Assembly: GCA_031386065.1 (NCBI GenBank) | Contig: JANNBZ010000167.1 | Coordinates: forward strand, 1-44,514 | Direction of reading: 5' to 3' | Length of the DNA stretch: 44,514 nucleotides | Source: JANYJJ01 sp031386065 | Lineage (GTDB): Bacteria > Pseudomonadota > Gammaproteobacteria > Burkholderiales > Burkholderiaceae_C | Part shown: positions 7,738 through 16,096 of the stretch, in pieces | Layout of the letters: every line of letters begins with the position of its first letter | Position numbering within the stretch: the first letter of the stretch is position 1 | The notes under the pieces: generated by a model | What the model was told of the DNA's origin: nothing | What the model saw: only the letters and a program-made list of their open reading frames with translations | Database searches by the model: none | Made by a program: the position numbers and the translations under genes

Positions 7738-9333
7738 ATGAACAAAGTGATCACTGCGGCGCAAGCAGCCGCGCTCATTCGCACTGGCGACGTCGTCAGC
7801 ATCAGCTCGTCCAGCGGTCTGGGCTGCCCCGACAAGGTGCTGGCAGCGATCGGCGCCCGTTTCGAGCGCGAGGGCTTGCCGCGCGGCCTGACCACGCTGA
7901 ACCCGATCGCGGCCGGTGACCTGTACGGCATCAAGGGCATCGACCACCTTGCCAAGCCGGGTCTGCTGGCACGCGTGCTAGCGGGCTCGTACCCGAGTGG
8001 CCCGTCGTCGCTGCCGATGCCGGCCATCTGGCAAATGGTGATCGACAACCAGATCGAGGCCTACAACATCCCCAGCGGCATCCTCTACGACATGCACCGC
8101 GACGCCGCCGCCAAGCGGCCCGGCGTGTTGACAAAGGTGGGGCTCGGCACCTTTGTCGACCCCGACCAGCAGGGCTGCGCGATGAACGACGCAGCCGCCC
8201 GCAACCCGGTGGTGTGCAAGCTGAATTTCGACGGCCAGCAGTGGCTCTACTTTCCGGCCATTGCGCCGCAGGTGGCCATCATTCGCGCGACCACGTCCGA
8301 CGAGCACGGCAACCTGACCTACGAACACGAAGGCGCGCTGCTCGGCGCACTGGACCAGGCACTGGCCGCCCGCAACAGCGGCGGCATCGTGATTGCACAG
8401 GTCAAACGCGTGGTTGCGCATGGCAGCCTGCGCCCGCACGATGTGCGCGTGCCGCGCAACCTGGTCGACTACATCGTCGTCGATGCCGACCAGTGGCAAA
8501 CCACACAAACGCCGTACGACCCGGCCATCAGCGGCGAAATCGCGCAGCCGCTGGCCAGCTTCGAGCCGCAGGTGTGGAGCCCCGAAAAGGTGATTGCGCG
8601 GCGCGCCGCCATGGAACTGGGCCACGGGCAAACGGTGAACCTCGGCTTCGGCATCTCGGCCAACGTGCCGCGCGTGCTGCTCGAAGAGGGCCTGCACGGC
8701 GAAGTGACCTGGAGCATCGAGCAAGGCGCGGTCGGCGGCATGCCGCTGCTGGGTTTCGCATTTGGTTGTGCGTCGAATGCCGACGCCATCATGGCCTCAC
8801 CCAACCAGTTCACCTACTTTCAGGGCGGCGGCTTCGACGTGACCTTGCTGTCGTTCCTGCAGGTCGACTCCGCCGGCAGCGTGAACGTCTCGAAGCTCGG
8901 CGCCAAGCCCTACCTCACGGCGGGCTGCGGCGGCTTTGTCGACATCACCGCGCACGCAAAGCGCATCGTTTTTTCGGGCTTCTTCACCGCCGGCGCCAAG
9001 CTCGAAGTCGGCGGCGGCAAGCTGACGATCCTGCAGGAAGGCAAGACGCGCAAGTTCGTCAACTCGGTCGAGCAAATCACCTACAGCGGCGTGATCGGCC
9101 GCGAGCGCGGCCAGCGCGTGACCTACGTCACCGAGCGCTGCGTGATCGACCTGGAAAACGGCGAACTGGTGGTGCGCGAGATTGCGCCGGGCATTGATCT
9201 GCAGCGCGATGTGCTGGGTCAATCCGAGATTGCGCTGCGTGTGGCCCCCGAGCTGCGCCTGATGGACGCCGCGCTGTTCACCGACGCGCCCTTTGGTCTG
9301 CAACTCAAGGCCGAGGAGCATCGCCGTGGCTGA
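7738..9333 (+). CDS. Family I CoA-transferase (YdiF/propionate CoA-transferase type)
   Basis: 531 residues, the normal length for single-chain family I CoA-transferases with fused alpha and beta halves. The start MNKVITAAQAAALIRTGDVV is typical of the alpha half. SIEQGAVGGMP holds the expected catalytic glutamate at about residue 328, and NLGFGISANVP and QGGGFDVTLLSF match the beta half. It would move CoA between acetyl- or propionyl-CoA and an organic acid. ATG 7738 has only a weak ribosome-binding sequence (AGG inside the inserted element), so expression may be reduced. It overlaps the next gene by 8 bases, implying translational coupling. Such an enzyme is unusual inside a sugar-uptake operon. 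Confidence 0.9.
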   Translation: MNKVITAAQAAALIRTGDVVSISSSSGLGCPDKVLAAIGARFEREGLPRGLTTLNPIAAGDLYGIKGIDHLAKPGLLARVLAGSYPSGPSSLPMPAIWQMVIDNQIEAYNIPSGILYDMHRDAAAKRPGVLTKVGLGTFVDPDQQGCAMNDAAARNPVVCKLNFDGQQWLYFPAIAPQVAIIRATTSDEHGNLTYEHEGALLGALDQALAARNSGGIVIAQVKRVVAHGSLRPHDVRVPRNLVDYIVVDADQWQTTQTPYDPAISGEIAQPLASFEPQVWSPEKVIARRAAMELGHGQTVNLGFGISANVPRVLLEEGLHGEVTWSIEQGAVGGMPLLGFAFGCASNADAIMASPNQFTYFQGGGFDVTLLSFLQVDSAGSVNVSKLGAKPYLTAGCGGFVDITAHAKRIVFSGFFTAGAKLEVGGGKLTILQEGKTRKFVNSVEQITYSGVIGRERGQRVTYVTERCVIDLENGELVVREIAPGIDLQRDVLGQSEIALRVAPELRLMDAALFTDAPFGLQLKAEEHRRG

Positions 9334-10105
9334 GTCCTTTGTGCAGCTTGATCGCGACGGCAGCGTCGCCACCGTCACGCTGAGCCGGCTGGTCAAGCTC
9401 AATGCATTGACGCCGGCCATGCTCGACCAGCTTGAACAGGTGGTTCGCGAGCTCGACGCCGACACCAACATTCGTGTCGTCATCCTGACCGGTGCCGGCG
9501 ACAAAGCCTTCTGTGTCGGTGCCGACATCAACCAGTGGGCAGCGATGCAACCACTCGACATGTGGCGCCGCTGGGTCAGCCGCGGCCACCAGGTGTTCGA
9601 CCAGTGGGCGCGGCTGCGCCAACCGGTCATCACGGCCATCAACGGCCATGCGTTCGGCGGCGGCCTGGAACTGGCGATCACCGGCGACATCCGCATTGCG
9701 GCAGCGCATGCGCAGTTCGCGCTGCCAGAAGCATCGATCGCCACCTGCCCCGGCTGGTCTGGCACCCAGCGGCTGGTGCAACTGATCGGCGCCAGCCGGG
9801 CCAAGTACCTGGCGCTGAGCGGCGCGCGGGTGTCTGCCGCCGACGCGTTGGCCAGCGGCCTGGTCCACGAGGTGGTTCAGGCCGGTGAGCTGCAGTCTCG
9901 TGCACAGACGCTGGCGCGCGAAATGGCAGCCAAGGCGCCGGTCGCCTTGCAGCTCACCAAACAACTGATCAACGCCGCTGCGGGCGAGAACGTGGCGGCC
10001 ACGCTCGAAGCGATGGCCGGTGCCCTTGCCGCCAGCACCCAGGACGCCGCAGAAGGCATTCGCAGCTTCCGCGAAAAGCGGCCGCCGAACTACCTGGGCC
10101 GGTGA
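9326..10105 (+). CDS. Enoyl-CoA hydratase/isomerase family protein
   Basis: 259 residues from GTG 9326, which overlaps the preceding stop; upstream in-frame starts would lie deep in that gene. Crotonase-fold signatures are the first oxyanion-hole region KAFCVGADIN (about residues 59-68) and HAFGGGLELA (about 106-115), followed by PEASIATCPGWSGTQRL. Members hydrate or isomerise 2-enoyl-CoA thioesters or act as retro-aldol lyases or hydrolases. The coupling with CoA-transferase and aldehyde dehydrogenase suggests chain shortening of an acyl group activated by the transferase. Exact reaction unknown. Confidence 0.9.
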   Translation: MAESFVQLDRDGSVATVTLSRLVKLNALTPAMLDQLEQVVRELDADTNIRVVILTGAGDKAFCVGADINQWAAMQPLDMWRRWVSRGHQVFDQWARLRQPVITAINGHAFGGGLELAITGDIRIAAAHAQFALPEASIATCPGWSGTQRLVQLIGASRAKYLALSGARVSAADALASGLVHEVVQAGELQSRAQTLAREMAAKAPVALQLTKQLINAAAGENVAATLEAMAGALAASTQDAAEGIRSFREKRPPNYLGR

Positions 10106-10160
10106 TCCGAACTCACCCGACCCGGCCCCACCCCAACCGAATCGACCCAGCAAACCCACG

Positions 10161-11669
10161 ATGAGCCACCCCGAATTTTCGATCTCCGAGGCGCTGAGCC
10201 GCCCACCGTTCCGTGGCCAACTGCTGATCGACGGCGTCTGGTCCGACGCCGCCGATGGCCGAACGCAGGAACGCAAATCGCCGGCGCATGACACCGTGGT
10301 GGCGGTCTATGCCGAGGCTGGCGTTGCCGACGCAGAGCGCGCCATCGCCGCCGCCCGCCGCGCCTTCGACGACGGCCCCTGGCCGCACATGAAGGGCGCT
10401 GAGCGGGCCCGCATTCTGCGCAGCGTGGCCGAGGGCATTCTGGCGCGCAAGCACGAGCTGGCCTTGATGGAGACACTCGAAAACGGCAAGCCGCTGGCCC
10501 AGTCGGTGGCTGAAATCGAAGGCGCTGCCGATCTGTGGCACTACGCGGCCACGCTGGCCCGCAACCTGCACGGCGACAGCTACAACACGCTCGGCGCCCA
10601 GACGCTAGGCGTCGTGCTGCGCGAGCCGATCGGCGTTGTCAGCATCATCACGCCCTGGAACTTTCCGTTCCTGATCGTCAGCCAGAAGCTGCCGTTCGCA
10701 CTTGCAGCAGGCTGCACGGCGGTCGTCAAGCCGGCCGAGGTCACGTCGGGCACCACGGTGATGCTGGGCCAGATCCTGATCGCGGCAGGCGTTCCCAACG
10801 GCGTTGTCAACATACTGGTCGGTCGCGGCAGCGTGGTCGGCGACGTGCTGGTGACGCATGCCGATGTCGACATGCTGTCGTTCACCGGCTCCACCGCCGT
10901 TGGCAAGCAGGCGGTGGCCAAGTCGGCGCAGACCTTGAAGAAGGTGTCGATGGAACTCGGCGGCAAGAACCCGCAAATCATCTTCCCCGATTGCGACTGG
11001 GATGCCGCCGTCGATGCCACCGTCTTCGGCATCTATTTCAACGCCGGCCAGTGCTGCAACAGCGGCAGCCGCGTGCTCGTGCACGAGGCCATCGCCGACA
11101 AGTTCGTGGCGGCGGTGGTCGAACGCTCGAAGGCCGTCAAGGTCGGCGACCCGCTGACGGCCGGTGTGCAGGTCGGCGCCATCACCACCGACAAGCAGCT
11201 CAAGAGCATCCTCGACCACATCGAAGCTGCCCGCCAGGCCGGCGCCACCGTCGTGCTCGGCGGCTCGCGCATCGACATGCCGGGCATGTACATCGAGCCC
11301 ACCGTCGTCACCGGTGTGACCCGCAGCATGGCCCTGGCCACCGAAGAGGTTTTCGGTCCGGTGCTGGCGGTGCTGACCTTCAAAGACCTGGACGACGCGA
11401 TCTCGCTGGCCAACAGCACCTTGTACGGTTTGTCGGCCGCGGTGTGGAGCCGCGACTTCAGCACCTGCCTGGCCGCGACGCGGCGCATTCGGGCCGGCAC
11501 GATCTGGGTCAACACCTTCCTCGAAGGCCACGCCGAACTGCCATTTGGCGGCTTTCATGAAAGCGGAATCGGCCGCGAACTCGGGCGCTTCGCGACCGAG
11601 GACTACACCGAAACCAAAACGGTGCATATGCACCTGGGCGAACGCACCGACTGGTACGTGCTTCGCTGA
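10161..11669 (+). CDS. NAD(P)-dependent aldehyde dehydrogenase
   Basis: 502 residues from ATG 10161. Signatures are TPWNFPFL in the cofactor domain, FTGSTAVGK, MELGGKNPQI with the general-base Glu, and NAGQCCNSGSR with the catalytic Cys near residue 297. PFGGFHESGIGRELG lies near the C-terminus. It oxidises an aldehyde to an acid and resembles the betaine/phenylacetaldehyde-type ALDH group. The operon position suggests an aldehyde released by the preceding crotonase-fold enzyme or by sugar side-chain cleavage. Confidence 0.92.
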   Translation: MSHPEFSISEALSRPPFRGQLLIDGVWSDAADGRTQERKSPAHDTVVAVYAEAGVADAERAIAAARRAFDDGPWPHMKGAERARILRSVAEGILARKHELALMETLENGKPLAQSVAEIEGAADLWHYAATLARNLHGDSYNTLGAQTLGVVLREPIGVVSIITPWNFPFLIVSQKLPFALAAGCTAVVKPAEVTSGTTVMLGQILIAAGVPNGVVNILVGRGSVVGDVLVTHADVDMLSFTGSTAVGKQAVAKSAQTLKKVSMELGGKNPQIIFPDCDWDAAVDATVFGIYFNAGQCCNSGSRVLVHEAIADKFVAAVVERSKAVKVGDPLTAGVQVGAITTDKQLKSILDHIEAARQAGATVVLGGSRIDMPGMYIEPTVVTGVTRSMALATEEVFGPVLAVLTFKDLDDAISLANSTLYGLSAAVWSRDFSTCLAATRRIRAGTIWVNTFLEGHAELPFGGFHESGIGRELGRFATEDYTETKTVHMHLGERTDWYVLR

Positions 11670-11713
11670 ATCAGCCTCACCCCACCAGCACCACCATCCC
11701 AACGGAGACAACC

Positions 11714-12955
11714 ATGAAGAAGCATTTCATCAGCCTTGCCATCAGCGCCGCCATCGCGCTGCCCGCCGCCGCTCAGCAACAGAGCGTCGAAGTCCTGCAT
11801 TGGTGGACCTCGGGTGGCGAAGCCGCAGCGCTCAGCGTGCTGAAGGGCAACTTGGAGAAGCAGGGCATCAAGTGGAACGACATGCCAGTGGCCGGCGGCG
11901 GCGGCGAAGCGGCCATGACGGCCGTGCGTGCGCGCGTGACCTCGGGCAACCCGCCCACCGCCGTGCAGATGCTGGGCTACGACATCCTCGACTGGGGCAA
12001 ACAAGGCGTGCTGGCCGACCTGAACGCGCTGGCCGCAAAAGAAGGCTGGGACAAGTCCGTTCCCAAGGCCCTGCAGCAGTTCTCAAAGTTCGATGGCAAG
12101 TGGATCGCCGCACCGGTCAACGTGCACTCGACCAACTGGGTCTGGGCCAACAAGGACGTGCTCGACAAAGCCGGCGTGACCACCGAGCCGAAGAACTGGG
12201 ACGAATTCATCGCGGCGGCTGAAAAGGTGCAGAAGGCCGGCTTCATCGCACTGGCCCACGGCGGCCAGCCCTGGCAAGAAGCCACCGTGTTCGACGGCGT
12301 CGTGCTCGCCACCGGCGGTGTCGACTACTACCGCAAGGCCTTCATCGAGCGTGATCCGAAAGCGCTGAATTCGGCCACCACCGAAACGGTGTTCAAGCGC
12401 ATGTCGCAGTTGCGCAAGCTGGTCGACAAAGACTTCTCGGGCCGCGACTGGAACGTTGCCTCGGGCATGGTCATCAGCGGCAAGGCCGGCTTCCAGATCA
12501 TGGGCGACTGGGCCAAGGGCGAGTTCGTCAACGCCAAGAAGGTGCCGGGCAAAGACTTCCTGTGCTGGCGCATTCCGGGCACGCAAGGCCTGGTGTCGTT
12601 CAACTCCGATCAGTTCGCGATGTTCAAGGTCGGCCCCGACACTGCGGGCGCGCAGGTCAAGCTGGCCAGTGCGGTGATGGAGCCGGGCTTCCAGTCGGCC
12701 TTCAACGTGGTCAAGGGTTCGGCCCCGGCACGCACCGACGTGCCCGACACCGCCTTCGACGCTTGCGGCAAGAAAGCCATCAAGGACCTGGCCGAAGCGA
12801 ATGTGAAGAACACGCTGGTGGGCTCCATCGCGCACGGCCACGCGGCGCCTGCGGCGATCAAGAACGCCTTCTACGACGTCATCACGCGCCACTTCAACGG
12901 CCAGATCGACGACAAGAAGGCCGTGATCGAACTCGCCGCCGCCGCGAAGAACTGA
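11714..12955 (+). CDS. ABC sugar transporter solute-binding protein (second copy)
   Basis: 413 residues with a short signal peptide (MKKHFISLAISAAIALPAAA, cleavage before QQQSVEVLHWW). Family 1 sugar-binding features include HGGQPWQEATVFDGVV and GRDWNVASGMVISGKAGFQIMG. It begins 44 bp after the aldehyde dehydrogenase with a good AGGAGAC-like ribosome-binding site (GGAGACAACC). The adjacent protein at 13043 has the same length and is about three quarters identical by eye; one 114-bp tract is almost identical at DNA level. It probably delivers a mono- or disaccharide to the permeases downstream. Confidence 0.92.
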   Translation: MKKHFISLAISAAIALPAAAQQQSVEVLHWWTSGGEAAALSVLKGNLEKQGIKWNDMPVAGGGGEAAMTAVRARVTSGNPPTAVQMLGYDILDWGKQGVLADLNALAAKEGWDKSVPKALQQFSKFDGKWIAAPVNVHSTNWVWANKDVLDKAGVTTEPKNWDEFIAAAEKVQKAGFIALAHGGQPWQEATVFDGVVLATGGVDYYRKAFIERDPKALNSATTETVFKRMSQLRKLVDKDFSGRDWNVASGMVISGKAGFQIMGDWAKGEFVNAKKVPGKDFLCWRIPGTQGLVSFNSDQFAMFKVGPDTAGAQVKLASAVMEPGFQSAFNVVKGSAPARTDVPDTAFDACGKKAIKDLAEANVKNTLVGSIAHGHAAPAAIKNAFYDVITRHFNGQIDDKKAVIELAAAAKN

Positions 12956-12967
12956 TCCCGCGAACCC

Positions 12968-13026
12968 GGCAGCCTCGTCGCGAGGCTGCCCACACACTTA
13001 GCCATCGATGCGTTCCACGGAACGCA
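12968..13026 (+). repeat. Two intergenic hairpins between duplicated binding-protein genes
   Basis: GGCAGCCTCG-TCG-CGAGGCTGCC (12968-12990) is a perfect 10-bp stem without a following T-run, so it is more likely an mRNA-stabilising or processing hairpin than a terminator. TGCGTTCC-AC-GGAACGCA (13009-13026) is a second inverted repeat of 8-bp arms just before the ribosome-binding site of the next gene. Hairpins after binding-protein genes commonly raise their level relative to permeases. Confidence 0.6.
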
Positions 13027-13042
13027 CAAGAGGAGACACGCC

Positions 13043-14284
13043 TTGAAGAAGCAAATCACCCTGGGAGCCCTGTTGCTGGCGGGTACGGCTGCAGCGCTGG
13101 CCCAGCAGCAGAACGTCGAGGTACTGCATTTCTGGACCTCGGGCGGCGAAGCTGCCGCACTCAACGTGTTGAAGGACAAGCTCGACAAACAAGGCGTCAA
13201 GTGGAACGACATGCCGGTGGCCGGCGGCGGCGGCGAGGCCGCGATGACGGCGGTGCGCGCCCGTGTCACGTCGGGCAACCCGCCTGCGGCGGTGCTGCTG
13301 ATGGGCCATGACCTGACCGACTGGGCCAAACAAGGCGTGCTCGCCGACCTGAACCCGCTGGCTGAAAAAGAAGGCTGGGACCGCGTGGTGCCACCCGCCG
13401 TTCAGCGCTTCACCAAGTACGAAGGCAAGTGGATCGCCGCGCCGCTGGCCATTCACTCCATCAACTGGGTCTGGGCCAACAAGGAAGTGCTGGCCAAGGC
13501 CGGCGTGCTAGGTGAGCCCAAGAGCTGGGACGACTTCATCGCGGCGGCCGAGAAGGTGCAGAAGGCCGGCTTCGTTGCCATCGCGCATGGCGGCCAACCG
13601 TGGCAAGAAGCCACCGTGTTCGACAGCGTCGTGCTCGCCACCGGTGGCGCCGATTTCTATCGCAAGGCCTTCATCGAGCTGGACAGCAAATCGCTCGGCT
13701 CGCCGACGATGGAAAAAATCTTCCAGCGCATGTCGCAGCTTCGCAAGCTGGTCGACAAAGACTTCTCGGGCCGCGACTGGAACGTCGCCTCGGGCATGGT
13801 CATCAGCGGCAAGGCCGGCTTCCAGATCATGGGCGACTGGGCCAAGGGCGAGTTCTCGAATGCAAAAAAACGGCCCGGTGTCGACTACCTCTGCTTCCCG
13901 GTGCCCGGAACGCAGGGCAGCGTGTCGTTCCTGTCGAACCAGTTCGCGATGTTCAAGGTCGGTGCCGACAAGGTGCCGGCGCAAATGAAGATGGCGTCCG
14001 ACAGCCTCGACCCCGCCGTGCAATCGGCTTTCAACGTGCTGAAGGGCGCGGTGCCGGCCCGCAGTGACGTGTCCAACGCGGCGTTCGACAGCTGCGGAAA
14101 GCGCGCCATGAGCGAGCTGGCCGTGGCGAGCAAGAAGAACACGCTGGTCGGCTCCATCGCCCATGGCCATGCCTCGCCCACGGCCATCAAAAACGGCTTC
14201 TACGACGTCATCACGCGACACTTCAACGGCCAGATCGACGATGCCAAGGCAGTCACCGCGATGGTGGCTGCAGCCAAGAGCTGA
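13043..14284 (+). CDS. ABC sugar transporter solute-binding protein (third copy)
   Basis: 413 residues. The start is TTG at 13043, preceded by AAGAGGAGACACGCC, which places the Shine-Dalgarno correctly and gives a proper signal peptide (MKKQITLGALLLAGTAAALA, then QQQNVEVLHFW). It is a tandem paralogue of the 11714 gene, with shared motifs throughout. It directly precedes the permease genes. Having two close paralogues plus the diverged copy at 5030 suggests broadened substrate range or gene dosage for a single transporter. Confidence 0.92.
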   Translation: MKKQITLGALLLAGTAAALAQQQNVEVLHFWTSGGEAAALNVLKDKLDKQGVKWNDMPVAGGGGEAAMTAVRARVTSGNPPAAVLLMGHDLTDWAKQGVLADLNPLAEKEGWDRVVPPAVQRFTKYEGKWIAAPLAIHSINWVWANKEVLAKAGVLGEPKSWDDFIAAAEKVQKAGFVAIAHGGQPWQEATVFDSVVLATGGADFYRKAFIELDSKSLGSPTMEKIFQRMSQLRKLVDKDFSGRDWNVASGMVISGKAGFQIMGDWAKGEFSNAKKRPGVDYLCFPVPGTQGSVSFLSNQFAMFKVGADKVPAQMKMASDSLDPAVQSAFNVLKGAVPARSDVSNAAFDSCGKRAMSELAVASKKNTLVGSIAHGHASPTAIKNGFYDVITRHFNGQIDDAKAVTAMVAAAKS

Positions 14285-14297
14285 AGGGGACGAAGAG

Positions 14298-15164
14298 ATG
14301 CGCGCCGGCCTGTTACCCAAGTTGTTGATCGCGCCGAGCGCCGTGCTCGTGCTGGCGTGCGTGTACGGCTATATCGCCTTCACGTTCTACCTGTCGTTCA
14401 CGGCCTCCACCATGATGCCGAGCTACGAACTGGCCGGCACGGCGGGCTACACCCGCTTGGTGGGGCTTGAGAACTGGTCGGTCGCGCTGCAAAACCTGTG
14501 GGTCTTCGCAGGCCTGTACATCGTGCTCGCGCTGGCCCTCGGGCTGGCGCTGGCGATCCTGATCGACCAGAAGATCCGCGCCGAAAGCGCCTTCCGGTCG
14601 ATTTTTCTGTACCCGATGGCGCTCTCGTTCATCGTCACCGGCACCGCCTGGAAGTGGCTGCTCGACCCGGGCGTCGGGTTGGAGCGCTCGATGCACTTGA
14701 TCGGCTGGAACAGCTTTTCGTTCAACTGGATCAAGGACAGCGAGATGGCGATCTATTGCGTCGTGATCGCTGCGGTGTGGCAGACCACCGGCTTCGTGAT
14801 GGCGATGTTTCTGGCGGGCTTGCGCGGGGTCGATTCGGAGCAGATCAACGCGGCTCGCGTCGATGGCGCGAAGCCCTGGCAGATCTACCTGCGCATCATC
14901 ATTCCGCAGCTCGGGCCGGTGTTTGTCTCGGCCTTCGTGATCCTGTCGCACATGGCCGTCAAGTCTTATGACCTGGTCATCGCATTGACCAACGGCGGGC
15001 CGGGCCGCTCGACCTGGCTGCCTTCGGTCTTCATGTACCAGTACACCTTCACGCGCAACGAGATGGCCGTCGGTGCGGCCAGCTCGGTGCTGATGCTGGT
15101 GGCGGTCGGCGTGGTGGTGCTTCCCTACCTGCACAGTGAAATGAAAAAGGTCCGTCATGGCTAG
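14298..15164 (+). CDS. ABC sugar transporter permease (MalF-like)
   Basis: 288 residues from ATG 14298 (AGGGGACGAAGAG upstream). Six hydrophobic segments are visible, the first at LLIAPSAVLVLACVYGYIAF. The cytoplasmic EAA loop INAARVDGAKPWQIYLRIIIP (about residues 194-214) contacts the ATPase. It lies 13 bp after the binding-protein gene and overlaps the next permease by 8 bases, as is usual for MalF/MalG-type pairs. Confidence 0.93.
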   Translation: MRAGLLPKLLIAPSAVLVLACVYGYIAFTFYLSFTASTMMPSYELAGTAGYTRLVGLENWSVALQNLWVFAGLYIVLALALGLALAILIDQKIRAESAFRSIFLYPMALSFIVTGTAWKWLLDPGVGLERSMHLIGWNSFSFNWIKDSEMAIYCVVIAAVWQTTGFVMAMFLAGLRGVDSEQINAARVDGAKPWQIYLRIIIPQLGPVFVSAFVILSHMAVKSYDLVIALTNGGPGRSTWLPSVFMYQYTFTRNEMAVGAASSVLMLVAVGVVVLPYLHSEMKKVRHG

Positions 15165-16071
15165 CCTTCCCATGCCTTCGGTGGTGCAGAAGCCGGGCCA
15201 CGCCGTGACCCGGCGCAAGGGCGGCTTCGGCCTGGGCCGGCTGCTGCTGTACGCACTGCTGCTCGTGATGGCGGTGGTGTTTCTGCTGCCGGTCTACGTG
15301 ATGGTCGTCAACTCGCTCAAGCCACTCGACGAAATTCGCGGCGGCAACCTGATGGCCCTGCCGATCGACTGGACCGTGGCGCCCTGGCTCACGGCCTGGA
15401 GCACCGCGCAGATCGGCGTGCAGCCAACCGGCCTGCGGCCGTACTTCATCAACTCGTTCCTGCTGGTGATTCCGGCGGTGGTGATCTCGACACTGTTCGG
15501 TGCGCTCAACGGCTACATCCTCACGCAGTACCAGTTCCGCGGTGCGCACCTGCTGTTTGCGCTGATGCTGTTCTCGGTCTTCATCCCGTACCAGATCGTG
15601 CTGATCCCAATGGCCAAGACGCTCGGCATCCTGGGCATTGCCGGCACGGTGAAGGGGCTGATCTTCGTGAACGTGGTCTACGGCATAGGCTTCACGACGC
15701 TGTTCTTCCGCAACTACTACGCCGCCTTTCCTGGCGAACTGGTGCGCTCGGCTCGCATGGACGGTGCGGGCTTCTTCGGGGTGCTGTGGCGCATCTTGCT
15801 GCCGAACAGCTCACCGATCATCGTGGTCACCGTGATCTGGCAGTTCACCAACATCTGGAACGAGTTCCTGTTCGGCGCGTCATTCAGCGACTTCAGCTCG
15901 TACCCGCTCACGGTGGCGCTGAACAACCTGGTCAGCAGCAGCACCGGTGTCAAGGAATACAACGTGCACTTCGCCGGCGCGTTCATCGCCGCACTGCCGA
16001 CACTCGTGGTGTACCTGCTGTCCGGCAAGTATTTTGTGCGCGGCCTGATGGCCGGCTCGGTCAAAGGCTGA
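15157..16071 (+). CDS. ABC sugar transporter permease (MalG-like)
   Basis: 304 residues beginning MASLPMPSVVQKPGH, overlapping the previous stop. Typical MalG features are the first membrane segment LLLYALLLVMAVVFLLPVYVM, SLKP just after it, and the EAA loop VRSARMDGAGFFGVLWRILLP (about residues 192-212). It forms the inner-membrane channel with the preceding permease. Confidence 0.93.
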   Translation: MASLPMPSVVQKPGHAVTRRKGGFGLGRLLLYALLLVMAVVFLLPVYVMVVNSLKPLDEIRGGNLMALPIDWTVAPWLTAWSTAQIGVQPTGLRPYFINSFLLVIPAVVISTLFGALNGYILTQYQFRGAHLLFALMLFSVFIPYQIVLIPMAKTLGILGIAGTVKGLIFVNVVYGIGFTTLFFRNYYAAFPGELVRSARMDGAGFFGVLWRILLPNSSPIIVVTVIWQFTNIWNEFLFGASFSDFSSYPLTVALNNLVSSSTGVKEYNVHFAGAFIAALPTLVVYLLSGKYFVRGLMAGSVKG

Positions 16072-16096
16072 CCTCTCCCATCCCAGGACAAAAGCA

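Noticed and set aside
13009..13026. TGCGTTCCACGGAACGCA as a fourth LacI operator
   Set aside because: Half-sites are in the opposite order (TTCC...GGAA rather than GGAA...TTCC), so it is not the same site; kept as a hairpin.
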